Shown here piece after piece: positions 26,955-37,398 of a DNA stretch of 64,000 nt. The translations under genes were made by a program, and so were the position numbers. The notes beneath the pieces were generated by a model that saw only the letters and a list, made by a program, of their open reading frames with translations, had not been told where the DNA came from and searched no databases. The first letter of the stretch is position 1; the number at the start of each line of letters is the position of its first letter. The DNA is from CAZQHK01 sp964593455 (GTDB lineage Bacteria; Muiribacteriota; CAYSPT01): NCBI GenBank assembly GCA_964593455.1, contig CAZQHK010000021.1, positions 19,640 through 83,639 of the forward strand. Direction: 5' to 3'.

Positions 26955-28877
26955 ATGCAAAAAAAGTATCTACTGCATCGGTTTTCGATTCTCTTGTTAT
27001 TGTTGGTTGCTATTCCCCTGGTCCGTCCCCTGGGTTTTCTGGAACGCCGGTCTATGGATTTCAGGTCTAACCTGCGGCGTATCCTGGATACTCCACCCCT
27101 TGACGACCGTATTCTCATCGTTGATATCGATGACTACTCCCTGGATACGATCAAGTCGCGGTGGCCGTGGAACCGCCGACTGATAGCCACCGCCATCACC
27201 AACCTGTCCACGGCCGGGGCGAAGGTGATCGGTGTGGACCTCATGTTTCTCAATGAAAGCCAGGAAGATCCGGAACAAGACACGGTGTTGGCGGACGCGA
27301 TCCGGAAGGCCGGGAATGTCATTCTTATCTCCGCACCGTACGTCGAGAGCGAGGAGTTGTTCAGCAAAACAATACAGCCCTTCGATGGTCTCAAGAAAGC
27401 CGCTATGGGTACCGCTTTCACGGCCTGTCTCCCGGACGATGACAATGTCGTCAGGAAAATGTTCGTCACCAATCCCCATATAGCCAACCCCCTGGAGGCG
27501 GGAGGATTCACACTCTGGCTGGAGCACGCCACCCGGTACGGTACGGCTCCCGGTGAACATGATTTCAAACGACGCTTCCCCCTTCTTCCCACCGATTCTT
27601 TCGGACTTCTGCCGATCAACTTTCATTACCGTTACCAGCGGCTTTCGATAGCGCACGTTATCAACTGGGAGTTCCATTCGGGACAGGTCAAAGAGAAGGT
27701 GATCTTTATCGGTACTTCCACGGCCCTGACCCACGACCTGCATACCTCTACCCGAGGACTCATCCCGGGAGTTGATCTCCAGGCCTACACGCTTTCGACA
27801 CTGCTTGATGAATCGTTTTTACGACGCCTTCCCTGGTGGGGAGAAGGTGTTTTGCTGCTCGTAGCCGGCATCGCAGCCACGCTGCTCATACCCCGGATGA
27901 CTGCCTGGCGGGGCCTGACGGCGGTGGCTGGAAGCGTGCTTCTCTGGTATGGATTGGCCACGGGACTGATCTTCACCAACACGGTGTTGCCGGTGGTACG
28001 GCTCACCACGATGCTTTTGAGCCTGTACGTTCTTCTCCTGGCCGACCGCTACATTTTTACCCTCAAGGAAAACGTGAAACTGTACCGTGATCTGGCTCAA
28101 AAACATCGTATGGAGCACGAGGTAGATATTGCCCGGGAGATCCAGCAGAGTATGTATCCGTCGGTTTTCCCTACCCTGGACGGGCGGATTTCCATCGAAG
28201 CCAGGTCGCTTCCGGCCCGTGAACTCGGGGGCGACTACTTCGATTTCTTTCCTATGGACGATCCTGATTCGCTGGGCATCGTGGTGGCCGACGTTTCCGG
28301 CAAAGGTCTCAACGCAGCGCTGGTTGTCAGCTTGCTGAAAGGATTTCTCAAAGCCCTGGTTCAAGCCGGAAGTTCGCCGACGCACGTGCTCGAGGAGACC
28401 AACCAGTTCGTCAACACGGAGCTCTTCGAAACGACCGGCGGGAAAGTTTATGTCACCATGGTCTATGGAATTATCAACGTAATGAACCGGACGCTTTGTT
28501 TCTCCAAAGCAGGACATACCACCAGCTTGTTTCTGAAGACCGGCGGCCTGATAGAAAAGCTGGACCTGAACGGATTGCCCTGCGGCATGTTTTCCGACCG
28601 TGATCTGCCCTGCCACTTCGAAGAGAAAACGATTTCGTTCGGCCCGGGCGACTCTATGATCTGGTACACTGACGGTCTGGTTGAAGCGATGAATTCCCGG
28701 GATGAAATGCTGGGCCTGGAAGAAGTTCTGAAGCTCCTCAAGAAAAAAACCGGCGCCGGACCGAAAGCGGTTGTGGATCACCTGTTTAAAGAAGTGGCCT
28801 ATTTCTGCCGGGGCGCCGAACAGCATGACGATATCACCATAGTGGTGTTCGGACCGAATTCAAGCGAAAAAGTGTGA
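26955..28877 (+). CDS. CHASE2 sensor-SpoIIE/RsbU-type PP2C phosphatase
   Basis: 640 residues. N-terminal membrane segment, extracytoplasmic CHASE2 domain (~35-270; ILIVDIDDYSL, GVDLMF), then three close membrane helices (~290-365), a short coiled linker beginning HEVDIAREIQQSMYP, and a PP2C/SpoIIE domain (~395-635) with the metal-binding blocks ELGGDYFDFF, VVADVSGKG, KAGHTTSLF, WYTDGLVEA and HDDITIVV all present. Such enzymes dephosphorylate STAS anti-anti-sigma proteins in partner-switching. The nearest free STAS genes are at 42995 and 44741, so a link is inference. Co-transcribed with the LIM-like gene. The ribosome site (GGCAG region) is weak. Confidence 0.9.
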   Translation: MQKKYLLHRFSILLLLLVAIPLVRPLGFLERRSMDFRSNLRRILDTPPLDDRILIVDIDDYSLDTIKSRWPWNRRLIATAITNLSTAGAKVIGVDLMFLNESQEDPEQDTVLADAIRKAGNVILISAPYVESEELFSKTIQPFDGLKKAAMGTAFTACLPDDDNVVRKMFVTNPHIANPLEAGGFTLWLEHATRYGTAPGEHDFKRRFPLLPTDSFGLLPINFHYRYQRLSIAHVINWEFHSGQVKEKVIFIGTSTALTHDLHTSTRGLIPGVDLQAYTLSTLLDESFLRRLPWWGEGVLLLVAGIAATLLIPRMTAWRGLTAVAGSVLLWYGLATGLIFTNTVLPVVRLTTMLLSLYVLLLADRYIFTLKENVKLYRDLAQKHRMEHEVDIAREIQQSMYPSVFPTLDGRISIEARSLPARELGGDYFDFFPMDDPDSLGIVVADVSGKGLNAALVVSLLKGFLKALVQAGSSPTHVLEETNQFVNTELFETTGGKVYVTMVYGIINVMNRTLCFSKAGHTTSLFLKTGGLIEKLDLNGLPCGMFSDRDLPCHFEEKTISFGPGDSMIWYTDGLVEAMNSRDEMLGLEEVLKLLKKKTGAGPKAVVDHLFKEVAYFCRGAEQHDDITIVVFGPNSSEKV

Positions 28878-28889
28878 AAACTAACCCAA

Positions 28890-28965
28890 ATGATTCACTA
28901 ATCTTCGTAGCGAGGTGAAGTAAATGGCCCCAGATACAAGGCGCGGCGCTTCACCAGCTCGATGA
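28890..28965 (+). repeat. Family B repeat, copy 3
   Basis: GATTCACTAATCTTCGTAGC, GAGGTGAAGTAAATGG and CAGATACAAGGCGCG align with the left and interior of the 9641-9820 element. The copy begins 13 bases after the SpoIIE stop. Its terminal repeats are degenerate. Confidence 0.65.
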
Positions 28966-28986
28966 TCCGTCACGAATGCTGGGTGT

Positions 28987-29106
28987 CTCCAACCTCACTT
29001 TCCACGCTCCTTGCTTGAGAGCGGGACCACCGGGCTGCCGCTACACCACAATGTTTGCTCATACGTTTGGAGGAAGGGACAAGCCTCCGCCCGGGTACAA
29101 TCTCAG
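28987..29106 (+). repeat. Dispersed intergenic repeat family A, copy 3
   Basis: CTCCAACCTCACTTTCCACG, TTGCTTGAGAGCGGGACCAC, a centre containing TTTGGAGGAAGGGA, then GCCTCCGCCCGGGTACAAT. Closely follows a family B copy, as copy 1 precedes one. Confidence 0.75.
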
Positions 29107-29187
29107 TTTCATCTCATCTCTCTTTTCTACTCCACTATCGTAAGCTGGAATATGTAGCGTAGAAAGCTCCTCCATTTCCCAGGTTCA

Positions 29188-29216
29188 TTGACACGTACTT
29201 TTTCTTCTGCTACAAC
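29188..29216 (+). promoter_or_regulatory. Sigma70 promoter for the A2M-PBP1C operon
   Basis: TTGACA (29188-29193), 17-base spacer ending in TGC, TACAAC (29211-29216). The leader is ~50 bases. Confidence 0.65.
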
Positions 29217-29272
29217 AACCAGTAGAGGGTATTACATTGTTTTTAATTAACCCGAATAAGGGGGACTTAATT

Positions 29273-32200
29273 GTGAAAAAATACATTTTTCGCGCGGTAT
29301 TCGTTATTTTCCTGAGTTTTTTCCTGTTTACCGGCAACGCACTTTTAAGCAGTCCCATGGTACACGCTCCGGACGATCCCGGAATCGTCAAGCAGGCTCC
29401 GAAGCAAATTGTCCCGGAAGACATCGTCAGCGCAGTGGAACACAAGTTGGCTGTTCCCGGCCGCAGACCCACCGGACACCTTTCACACGGGGAACGGGAA
29501 CGGTTCAAACAACTGATCCGGAAAACGGTCCTGGAGATACTCCAGGAGCGGGGCCTGTTTCCTGCCAAGCAAAAAATCTCTCGAACGGCGGCAATTATCA
29601 GGTTTGAACCCCGTGAAGAAATCCCGGTAACCGGCCGGACCATCATATCCGAGTTCGACCAACCGATTGTCACCGATGACGAGATCAACATCTTTCTCAA
29701 CTACAATCCCCTCATCTTCGAACCACCCATAGACGGGCGATTCCGATTTATCGATCCGAGCACACTGGAGTTCCTTCCCGAAGGAGAGCTTCCGGCGGCC
29801 ACCACCTATACCGTTTCCACAGCCCGTCTCATCACCGGCGCCGAGGGACAGTTCGATATAAAAACTGCGTCGTACTCGTTTCACACCCCCCGGCCAAAGC
29901 TGCTGTCGGTGCGGCAAAGCAATGTCATGGAAGGGAAGATTCTGTTTGAGCTTACGTTTAACTGCCCGGTTGATCCTACCCACCTGGCCCGAAAACTTAC
30001 CGTACGGGACGAAAACCGCCGGGAGGCCACGTTCGAACTATCCTCCCCGCTCGTGTCAAAATCGATCCGGATCCTGCTCAAAGCCCGGCATGGGCAGAAA
30101 CTGCTGTTTGATATTTCTCCGGGACTCCGTTCCGAGCAAGGCAACCTGTCTTCCAACACGAACTATACCAGTACCCTTCATGTTTCCCGCGACCTGAACA
30201 TCACCTCGCTCTACGCGTTTTCTCCAGGCTCTGCACAACCTTACTTCAACCTGTATTTTGACGACGATCTTCAAGAACAGGATTTTTCACCGTTTCTCAG
30301 CTCTGAACCCGAAACTCGGTTCTCGGTTGAATACCATACGTATTACCTGCGGGTGCGCGGTGATTTCGAGCCCCGCAAAACATACACGTTTACCGTGAAG
30401 AAAGGGTTAAAGGGAAAGGACAACCGGAACCTCGAAAAGGACGTCGTCAGAGTCGTCCATTTTCCCGGCCTGGCACCGGATGTCCGGTTTATATCGGGAG
30501 ACAGGATCTATCACGCCGCCGATTCCAACCTGGTTATTCCCCTGGAAAGCGTTGAAAGCAGGACCGTCGAGGTCCAGATTGAGCATATTTACAACAACAA
30601 CGTGGTTCATTTCATCAACCAGTACTCGCCCAGGCGCCGAAGAAACCCGGCCAATATGGGATTTGCCGTGGCCGGTAAAAAGCTCTCCTTAGACGGCTCC
30701 ATACTATCCTGGAAAAAACTCTCCGTCGATCTCAAGAAAATTCCCGGCGGCGCCCTGCCCGGTATCTCCGTCATAACCGCCTGGTCGCCGGAGAAGTCCT
30801 GGAAGCGCCGGAAAAAACTGGTATGTATAACCGATATCGGACTATGGGCCTCCCGTACCAACGACGAATTGCTGGTCTGGGCCAACTCTATCTCAAACTG
30901 TAAACCGATGCCGGGTTGCGAGGTGAATGTTTACACTAAAACCAACCAATTATTGTTTCACGGAATCACGAACGGGGACGGTGTCGCGCTTTTTAAAAAC
31001 TGCCAATTCGATGATGATACCAGGAAACCGTTTCTGGTTACCGCTACCCTAAAAGACGACCTCAGTTATCTCGATCTCGACCGGGGAGCTCTGTCTCACA
31101 CCGATTTCGATGTCGACGGCCTCTCCACCACTCGCCGTGGATATGAAGCATACCTGTATACCGAGCGCGGCGTGTACCGGCCCGGCGATACCGTGTATGT
31201 CCGCGGGATCGTCCGAGGGCCTGATGTCAGCCTGCCCGGCGAGTTTCCGGTCACCTTCGAAATCATCCGGCCCGACGGGAAACGCTTACGATCTCTCCAA
31301 ACCACCATTTCCGACCTGGGAACCTGCCAGGCTGAGTTCATTCTTCCAGCAGACACGCTGACCGGGCACTACCGGCTTAAGCTTTTCGTGCCGGCCCAGG
31401 ATGAGGCCGTGGGCAGCCTCCAGTTCCAGGTGGAGGACTTCATGCCCGATAGGATGAAAGCAGACATTATCGTATCACCCGAAATCCGCTGCAAAACGGG
31501 AGACACGGTGACCGGTACGGTCACGGGAAAACATCTGTATGGAAAACCGGCGGCAGGCAGGCGGGTGACGGCGGTCTGCACGCTACGGAAAGACACCTTT
31601 TCTCATGCGGACTGGAGCGGGTATTCATTCGGACAACCCGGTGACGAGGACTTCAAACCCATCACCATTGAGCTTGGAGAACAAACAACGGACGAGCAAG
31701 GGCAGGCAGTGTTCAACTTCGTGATTCCGGCGGACCTCAAACCCGGTTATCCTATCCTGGCCACCATTTCCGGCACCATCAGAGAGCCCGGCGGCCGGGC
31801 CGTCACTGCGCGCCGGACCATCGCCGTCGATCCTTACTCTTCCTACTGCGGGATTAAACAAGTCCGGCCAAAGGAGGCGCATACCCGGGATGACCGGTTG
31901 TTTTTTAACTGCGCCGCCGTCTTGCCGGACGGGGCGCCGGCGGCGGATATCGGTATACTGGAGTATACCATCGGCAAACTCTATTGGAATTCCATTCTGA
32001 AAATGGGAGCCGATGGCCGGTACCATTATGTTTCCAACCAGGAAGAAGTTACCGTAGCAGACGGTACGGTTGAATTAACCGGGGGCATGGGCCAGTTTTC
32101 CTTTACCCCTGAACCCTGGGAGACCTACCGGATTAACGTAAGTCACGGTCCGGACGGACCCCGGTCCGGCCTGGAGTTTTCTACCTCCGATGTAATCTCT

Positions 32201-34918
32201 TCCACCTGGGCGATGGAACGTCCCGACCGGTTGGAGATAACCACCGACAAGAAACGGTATAGGGAAGACGATATCGCGTGGATCACCGTGCGCTCCCCGT
32301 TTGCCAGGGGGCGGATGCTCGTGCTGGTACAACGGGACCGTATCTATTCCTACAAATTAGTAAACATCTCCAGCCGGAAAACCAGGGTACCGATACCGGT
32401 ACGAAAAGAGTACGCTCCCAATGTCTATATCACCGCTACCATCGTCAGACCGGCTGATAAAGCGGATTCGCTCGATAACTACCGCGCTTTCGGGATCGTC
32501 CCACTCAATGTCAACTGTTCCCGGAAAAGGCTGGCCGTGTCCCTGACGGCAGATAAAAAGGTCAAACCCGGAGAATTGCTTACCGTGTCGGTCGATGTCA
32601 CCGGCGGCAACACAGACCGCGGTGTGGTGGAACTCAGTCTAGCCGCGGTTGACGAAGGAATCCTCCAATTGACCCAATTCGATACTCCGTCGCCCTGGGA
32701 TTTCTTTTATGGGAAACGGCGTCTTCAGGCCGCCACCAGCGACCTGTATTCCTTGATATTTCCCGAATACCGGGTGGGTAGCGGCAGCACCGATTCGGAG
32801 CCAGGAGGCGATAAAGAAGCCGATGAACGCCGTAAAAAACTGTTGGCTCCGATAGCGGTTAAAAGGGTTAAATCCATCGTAATTTTCCACTCACCCATCA
32901 GGACAGACCGCCGGGGGAGAGCGGACATCGAGCTGAAAATCCCCAACCTTACCGGGGCGCTCAGGCTCATGGTAGTGGCGGTGGGCAAAGACGCTTTCGG
33001 GTATGCGGAACAGTCCGTTCTGGTCAAACCCGATCTCGTTCTCGAGGCCAGCATGCCACGGTTCCTGTCTACCGGCGACACCTTCAGGGTGCCGGTATCG
33101 CTTCTAAACGATACCGCTAAACAAGGAACAGCCGGACTGCGGATAACCACTGAAGGCCCGGTGAGCATTGCGGTCAATGAGAACCGAAGCGATGGACCGG
33201 ACCTGCACAATTCCATCCTGAGGAACCTGCATCTGGGACCGGGAGAAGAGAGCAGGAATACGTTTATATTTCAGGCGCTCAACACGGCCGGGACGGCAAA
33301 GATTACGTTTAAAGCGGTCCTGGGGGATGAGCAGACGGAGAAAGCCGTTGAACTCATGGTCAGGCCACCGGCGCCCCTCATCAGTACCACCGGTTCAGGA
33401 ACCGTTTCCGCCGGCAAAACGGCCACGATTTTCTTCCCTCCGCTGATGATGCCCGAGACATGTACCGCCACGCTTCACTGCGCCACGTCACCCGCGTTAA
33501 ACCTCGGCGAGTCACTCCGTTACCTGGTGCGCTACCCCCATGGCTGCGTGGAACAGACGTCGTCCCGGGTGTTTCCCCTGCTTTATATGAAAGACATCGC
33601 CGCCCTGGTGGAACCGGATCTGTTATCCGATCCCGGGGATGTGGACCGCATGGTCCAGGCCGGTATCTACCGCATTCTTTCTATGCAAACGTACAAAGGC
33701 GGGCTGGCTATGTGGCCGGGAGATACCGACATCTATCCATGGGGAACCGTTTACGGAGCGAACTGCCTGGTGGAAGCGGAAAAAGCAGGCTACCAGGTCC
33801 CCTTCACCGAGAAAGAGGCCTTGATCTCCTACCTGGAAGAAGAAGTGGCGGATACCGGAAGCCGGCCCGATCCGGAACATGATGATCTGGCTTTCACGGC
33901 CTACGCATGCTATGTCCTGGCACTGGATGGCGATCCCCCTCTGGACAAGATAACAGCTTTGTTGGAATACGACCAATTGCCCGCCTATTCCCGTTTTCAA
34001 CTGGCGGCCGCCTGCTACCTGGCCGGTGAACAGGCCATGGCCCGCGAGATAATCGGGGACAGCCTGCCTCTGCTCGATACAAATCGGTCTCGTGATACCG
34101 GCGGAGTCCTGGACTCGAAAGCACGAGAACTGGCCATCCTGCTCAACACCTTTTTACAGGTCGATCCCGGCAGTCCATCTATCTTACCGTTAGTGCGAAA
34201 ACTCAACTCCCACCTGGATAAAGGCCGATACCTGACTACTCAGGAGAACGCTTTTGCCCTGCTGGCCCTGGGCAGGTATGCACGATCAATGAAACAGGTT
34301 GAAACCTCGCTTACCGGCACTTGTCTGCTTAACGGGACCCTGATCGGGAAGTTCACTCATCATGACGGGTTTTTTAAAACCTTCGATGAAGCGGCCGGCA
34401 AAACCGTTACCCTGTCAATTGCCGGCAAAGGGACCCTGTATTATTACTGGGTCCTGGAAGGAGTACCGCTTAGCGGTCGGGTGGACGAAGAAGACAGTGG
34501 CCTTACTGTCCGCCGGACATTCAAGACGGCCGCCGGCGCACTGATCGATCCGCTGACGTTCAAACAGGGCGATACCGCGGTGGCAGAGTACCGGATAAGG
34601 ACCGGTTCGGCCATTCAAAACGTGGTCATCAGCGACCCGCTTCCGGGAGGGCTTGAGATAGAGAATCCACGGATCGCGTCCCGGGAAACCATCGAATGGA
34701 TCGGTGAAGATTCCCTGACGCCGGATCACATGGATATCAGAGACGACCGGTTAATCCTGTTTCTGGATATCAACACCACGGGCGAGATCTATTACCGGTA
34801 CCTGGTCCGGGCGGTAACCGCCGGGCGGTTCCGGCTGCCGGCATTGTCTGCCTCCTGCATGTATGATCCGGGCATCCGGAGTGTGACCGGACAGGGTATC
34901 GTATCGATTAAGGAATAG
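29273..34918 (+). CDS. Bacterial alpha-2-macroglobulin
   Basis: 1881 residues from the GTG at 29273 (VKKYIFRAVFVIFLSFF), preceded by AAGGGGG; a TTG at 29237 gives a 12-residue longer form with a poorer site. A signal peptide without a lipobox cysteine suggests a soluble periplasmic protein, unlike the E. coli lipoprotein. Macroglobulin-like beta domains run through the first ~1300 residues, including the MG4-type block YEAYLYTERGVYRPGDTVYV. The thioester motif YPHGCVEQTSSR is intact (Cys ~1425), with the following alpha-helical thioester domain and C-terminal receptor-like domain. The thioester traps proteases that breach the outer membrane. It is followed 11 bases later by PBP1C, the conserved partner in many Gram-negatives. 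Confidence 0.9.
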   Translation: MKKYIFRAVFVIFLSFFLFTGNALLSSPMVHAPDDPGIVKQAPKQIVPEDIVSAVEHKLAVPGRRPTGHLSHGERERFKQLIRKTVLEILQERGLFPAKQKISRTAAIIRFEPREEIPVTGRTIISEFDQPIVTDDEINIFLNYNPLIFEPPIDGRFRFIDPSTLEFLPEGELPAATTYTVSTARLITGAEGQFDIKTASYSFHTPRPKLLSVRQSNVMEGKILFELTFNCPVDPTHLARKLTVRDENRREATFELSSPLVSKSIRILLKARHGQKLLFDISPGLRSEQGNLSSNTNYTSTLHVSRDLNITSLYAFSPGSAQPYFNLYFDDDLQEQDFSPFLSSEPETRFSVEYHTYYLRVRGDFEPRKTYTFTVKKGLKGKDNRNLEKDVVRVVHFPGLAPDVRFISGDRIYHAADSNLVIPLESVESRTVEVQIEHIYNNNVVHFINQYSPRRRRNPANMGFAVAGKKLSLDGSILSWKKLSVDLKKIPGGALPGISVITAWSPEKSWKRRKKLVCITDIGLWASRTNDELLVWANSISNCKPMPGCEVNVYTKTNQLLFHGITNGDGVALFKNCQFDDDTRKPFLVTATLKDDLSYLDLDRGALSHTDFDVDGLSTTRRGYEAYLYTERGVYRPGDTVYVRGIVRGPDVSLPGEFPVTFEIIRPDGKRLRSLQTTISDLGTCQAEFILPADTLTGHYRLKLFVPAQDEAVGSLQFQVEDFMPDRMKADIIVSPEIRCKTGDTVTGTVTGKHLYGKPAAGRRVTAVCTLRKDTFSHADWSGYSFGQPGDEDFKPITIELGEQTTDEQGQAVFNFVIPADLKPGYPILATISGTIREPGGRAVTARRTIAVDPYSSYCGIKQVRPKEAHTRDDRLFFNCAAVLPDGAPAADIGILEYTIGKLYWNSILKMGADGRYHYVSNQEEVTVADGTVELTGGMGQFSFTPEPWETYRINVSHGPDGPRSGLEFSTSDVISSTWAMERPDRLEITTDKKRYREDDIAWITVRSPFARGRMLVLVQRDRIYSYKLVNISSRKTRVPIPVRKEYAPNVYITATIVRPADKADSLDNYRAFGIVPLNVNCSRKRLAVSLTADKKVKPGELLTVSVDVTGGNTDRGVVELSLAAVDEGILQLTQFDTPSPWDFFYGKRRLQAATSDLYSLIFPEYRVGSGSTDSEPGGDKEADERRKKLLAPIAVKRVKSIVIFHSPIRTDRRGRADIELKIPNLTGALRLMVVAVGKDAFGYAEQSVLVKPDLVLEASMPRFLSTGDTFRVPVSLLNDTAKQGTAGLRITTEGPVSIAVNENRSDGPDLHNSILRNLHLGPGEESRNTFIFQALNTAGTAKITFKAVLGDEQTEKAVELMVRPPAPLISTTGSGTVSAGKTATIFFPPLMMPETCTATLHCATSPALNLGESLRYLVRYPHGCVEQTSSRVFPLLYMKDIAALVEPDLLSDPGDVDRMVQAGIYRILSMQTYKGGLAMWPGDTDIYPWGTVYGANCLVEAEKAGYQVPFTEKEALISYLEEEVADTGSRPDPEHDDLAFTAYACYVLALDGDPPLDKITALLEYDQLPAYSRFQLAAACYLAGEQAMAREIIGDSLPLLDTNRSRDTGGVLDSKARELAILLNTFLQVDPGSPSILPLVRKLNSHLDKGRYLTTQENAFALLALGRYARSMKQVETSLTGTCLLNGTLIGKFTHHDGFFKTFDEAAGKTVTLSIAGKGTLYYYWVLEGVPLSGRVDEEDSGLTVRRTFKTAAGALIDPLTFKQGDTAVAEYRIRTGSAIQNVVISDPLPGGLEIENPRIASRETIEWIGEDSLTPDHMDIRDDRLILFLDINTTGEIYYRYLVRAVTAGRFRLPALSASCMYDPGIRSVTGQGIVSIKE

Positions 34919-34929
34919 AGACCGGCCTC

Positions 34930-37284
34930 GTGAAAACCGAGAATTATTCACCAAAACGAATGAACCTGCGACGGCTGATGATGGCGGTCGGTTTGGCGCC
35001 TGTCCTGGCAGCAATCTCATGGTGTGGGTTGAACTTTCTCTTCCCGTTTCCGGTGGACAAGCTCTCGGGTGAAACACCTCCCACCATCGTGCGGGCCGCC
35101 GATGGAACAGTTCTGCGGATTTTTCCGGAGAAAAACGATTACTGCTGGATTCCAAAAACCCTGGATCATTTTTCCCCGGCCCTTCTCGAAGCTACCATAG
35201 CGGTTGAAGACAAGCGGTTTTACCGCCATCACGGCGTCGATTTACTGGCCGTTATGCGGGCCGGTATTTCCAATGTAATTAACCGGCGGGTGGTGTCCGG
35301 CGCTTCCACGATTACCATGCAGGTCATCAGGCTCCTGACACCTCGTCCCCGCACCCTCCGCTCCAAGATCATCGAGATCTTCAGGGCCATTCAACTGGAA
35401 CGGATACGTTCAAAACAGACGATCCTGGAAATCTATCTAAACCGGGCGCCGTACGGGGGAACCGTTTATGGAGCACAAGCCGCTTCCGTCCGTTACTTCG
35501 GGAAAAGCGCCAATCTGTTAACTATCCCGGAAGCCGCTCTCCTGGCCGGGTTACCCAAATCTCCCTCGACTCTTCGTCCCGACCGATACCGGGTTAAGGC
35601 TCTTCAACGAAGAAACCTGGTACTACGAAGGATGTTCCGAGAGAAGTTCCTGGATGGAGATAAATATATTCAGGCAGTCAAGTCGCAAACTAATGGCGGG
35701 TTCCATTCATTTCCTTTCACTGCTCCCCATCTGACCGGGTACCTGAACCAGCGTGTGCCCATGGGAACCGATCTCAGGAGTTCCATTGACCTTCGCCTTC
35801 AAGAGATCGCGGAACAAGCCCTGCTTTCGGCGGTACGTGAGCTGAAGAAACAAGATGTTAGTAACGGCGCCGCCTGCATCATTGAGACCGGTACCGGCTT
35901 CGTGCGGGCACTGGTCGGGTCAACCGATTTCGGATCGATGGCGAACGACGGCCAGGTCAACGGCGCCCTGGCGCTTCGCTCCCCGGGAAGCGCTCTCAAA
36001 CCTTTCACCTACGCGCTGGCCCTGGATCGGGGCCGGGTTTCGCCGACGGAACTCCTGGGCGATGTGCCGATCTCGTTCAGAGGATACTTGCCCCGCAATT
36101 ATGACCGTTCATACCACGGATTGGTGACGGTGGAGCAGGCTTTGCGCCGCTCTTTGAATATTCCGGCCATCCAGGTTCTCAACCGGACAGGACTCCAACA
36201 GCTGTATCAGCTGCTCGGCAATGCCGGAATACGTTCACTTAACCGGCCACCCGAATACTACGGTCTGGGTCTGACCCTGGGTTCCTGCGGAGTATCACTC
36301 CTGGAACTGACCAATGCCTACGCCGCCCTGGCCCGGTTGGGCGTCTATCGGCCTTACCGACTGGCAGCCCGGGAACCGGTCCTCCCTAAAAACCGTATTA
36401 TCTCTGAGGAATCGGCTTTTTTGATAGCGGACATGCTATCCGGATCCGCCGGGTCAGGACGGTCTCCTCAGCGCCGGACGAGAGTGCCGGCAATCAGGAT
36501 AGCGTCAAAGACGGGCACATCATACGGGCACAAAGACGCCTGGTGTTTAGGTTTCAATCCGGAATACACCGTCGGAGTGTGGTTGGGTAACTTCAACGGA
36601 CTTCCCTCCCGGTCCCTGGTCGGCCGGGAAGCGGCGGCTCCCGTCGTCAACCGTATTTTCGATAAGATCTATGGAAGTGATGACGCACCCTGGTATAACG
36701 AGCCGTCTGGAATCAGTTATCGTGAAATATGTTCGGGGAGCGGGCTGGTGGCAACCGAACACTGCGCCCGTATACGAAAAGATCGTTACCTGCCGGGAAT
36801 CAGTCCCTGCCGACCGTGCAAAGTGCATACCCGGATTATGGTTGATAACGATAGCGGTTATCAACTCTGCTCCCTTTGTTCTCCGGGCAAACGGTACCGT
36901 TGGAAGACGGTTGAAGTCTGGCCACCGCAAATCAGCACGTTTCTCCGCAGCCGGGGTCTGCAGAAAATAGCTCCTCCGCCTCATCACCGGCCTTGTAAAC
37001 AGCGTGCACAAGATCATCGGAATCCCGACATCGTTTCTCCCCGCGACGGGCAGGTGTTTCTCCTGGAAACAACTGCAAACAAGCATCAGAAACTTCTTCT
37101 TGACGCCGCTGTTTCACCTGAGTGCACTCAGCTATACTGGTTTGTAAACAATACCTTTCTGACCCGAGCGGTTTTCGGTCAAAAAGTTTTCTGGCCGCTT
37201 ATGCCGGGAACTCACGAGATCGTTTGCGCCGACAATCTCGGCCGCCGGACCCAATCCACCATCACCGTCCGCACGACACCGTGA
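34930..37284 (+). CDS. pbpC: Penicillin-binding protein 1C, bifunctional peptidoglycan synthase
   Basis: 784 residues, GTG start. One N-terminal membrane anchor (LAPVLAAISWCGLNFLFPF), then a GT51 transglycosylase domain with EDKRFYRHHGVDLLAVMRA (catalytic Glu ~92) and GASTITMQV, then a transpeptidase domain with SALK (active Ser ~354), the SLN triad in RRSLNIP and KTGTSYG (~527). A C-terminal PBP1C-type beta domain carries a Cys-rich stretch (CSLC, CRPC). Acts at the inner membrane in the periplasm to polymerise and cross-link glycan. Pairing with alpha-2-macroglobulin suggests joint repair and defence of the wall after outer-membrane damage. An ATG at 34960 is an alternative start. Confidence 0.92.
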   Translation: MKTENYSPKRMNLRRLMMAVGLAPVLAAISWCGLNFLFPFPVDKLSGETPPTIVRAADGTVLRIFPEKNDYCWIPKTLDHFSPALLEATIAVEDKRFYRHHGVDLLAVMRAGISNVINRRVVSGASTITMQVIRLLTPRPRTLRSKIIEIFRAIQLERIRSKQTILEIYLNRAPYGGTVYGAQAASVRYFGKSANLLTIPEAALLAGLPKSPSTLRPDRYRVKALQRRNLVLRRMFREKFLDGDKYIQAVKSQTNGGFHSFPFTAPHLTGYLNQRVPMGTDLRSSIDLRLQEIAEQALLSAVRELKKQDVSNGAACIIETGTGFVRALVGSTDFGSMANDGQVNGALALRSPGSALKPFTYALALDRGRVSPTELLGDVPISFRGYLPRNYDRSYHGLVTVEQALRRSLNIPAIQVLNRTGLQQLYQLLGNAGIRSLNRPPEYYGLGLTLGSCGVSLLELTNAYAALARLGVYRPYRLAAREPVLPKNRIISEESAFLIADMLSGSAGSGRSPQRRTRVPAIRIASKTGTSYGHKDAWCLGFNPEYTVGVWLGNFNGLPSRSLVGREAAAPVVNRIFDKIYGSDDAPWYNEPSGISYREICSGSGLVATEHCARIRKDRYLPGISPCRPCKVHTRIMVDNDSGYQLCSLCSPGKRYRWKTVEVWPPQISTFLRSRGLQKIAPPPHHRPCKQRAQDHRNPDIVSPRDGQVFLLETTANKHQKLLLDAAVSPECTQLYWFVNNTFLTRAVFGQKVFWPLMPGTHEIVCADNLGRRTQSTITVRTTP

Positions 37285-37306
37285 GGATCCATTTCTTATG
37301 CCCTAT

Positions 37307-37335
37307 TTGACTTTCAAAAGAAAAAATACTAGAAT
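37307..37335 (+). promoter_or_regulatory. Sigma70 promoter for the STAS-PilZ gene
   Basis: TTGACT (37307-37312), exactly 17 bases, TAGAAT (37330-37335). The leader is ~57 bases with GGGGGG before the GTG at 37399. Confidence 0.65.
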
Positions 37336-37398
37336 CGTAATACGTATCGAGTATCTAAAGTAAGATGGTTACCCATCAAATGCACGGGGGGTTGTACC

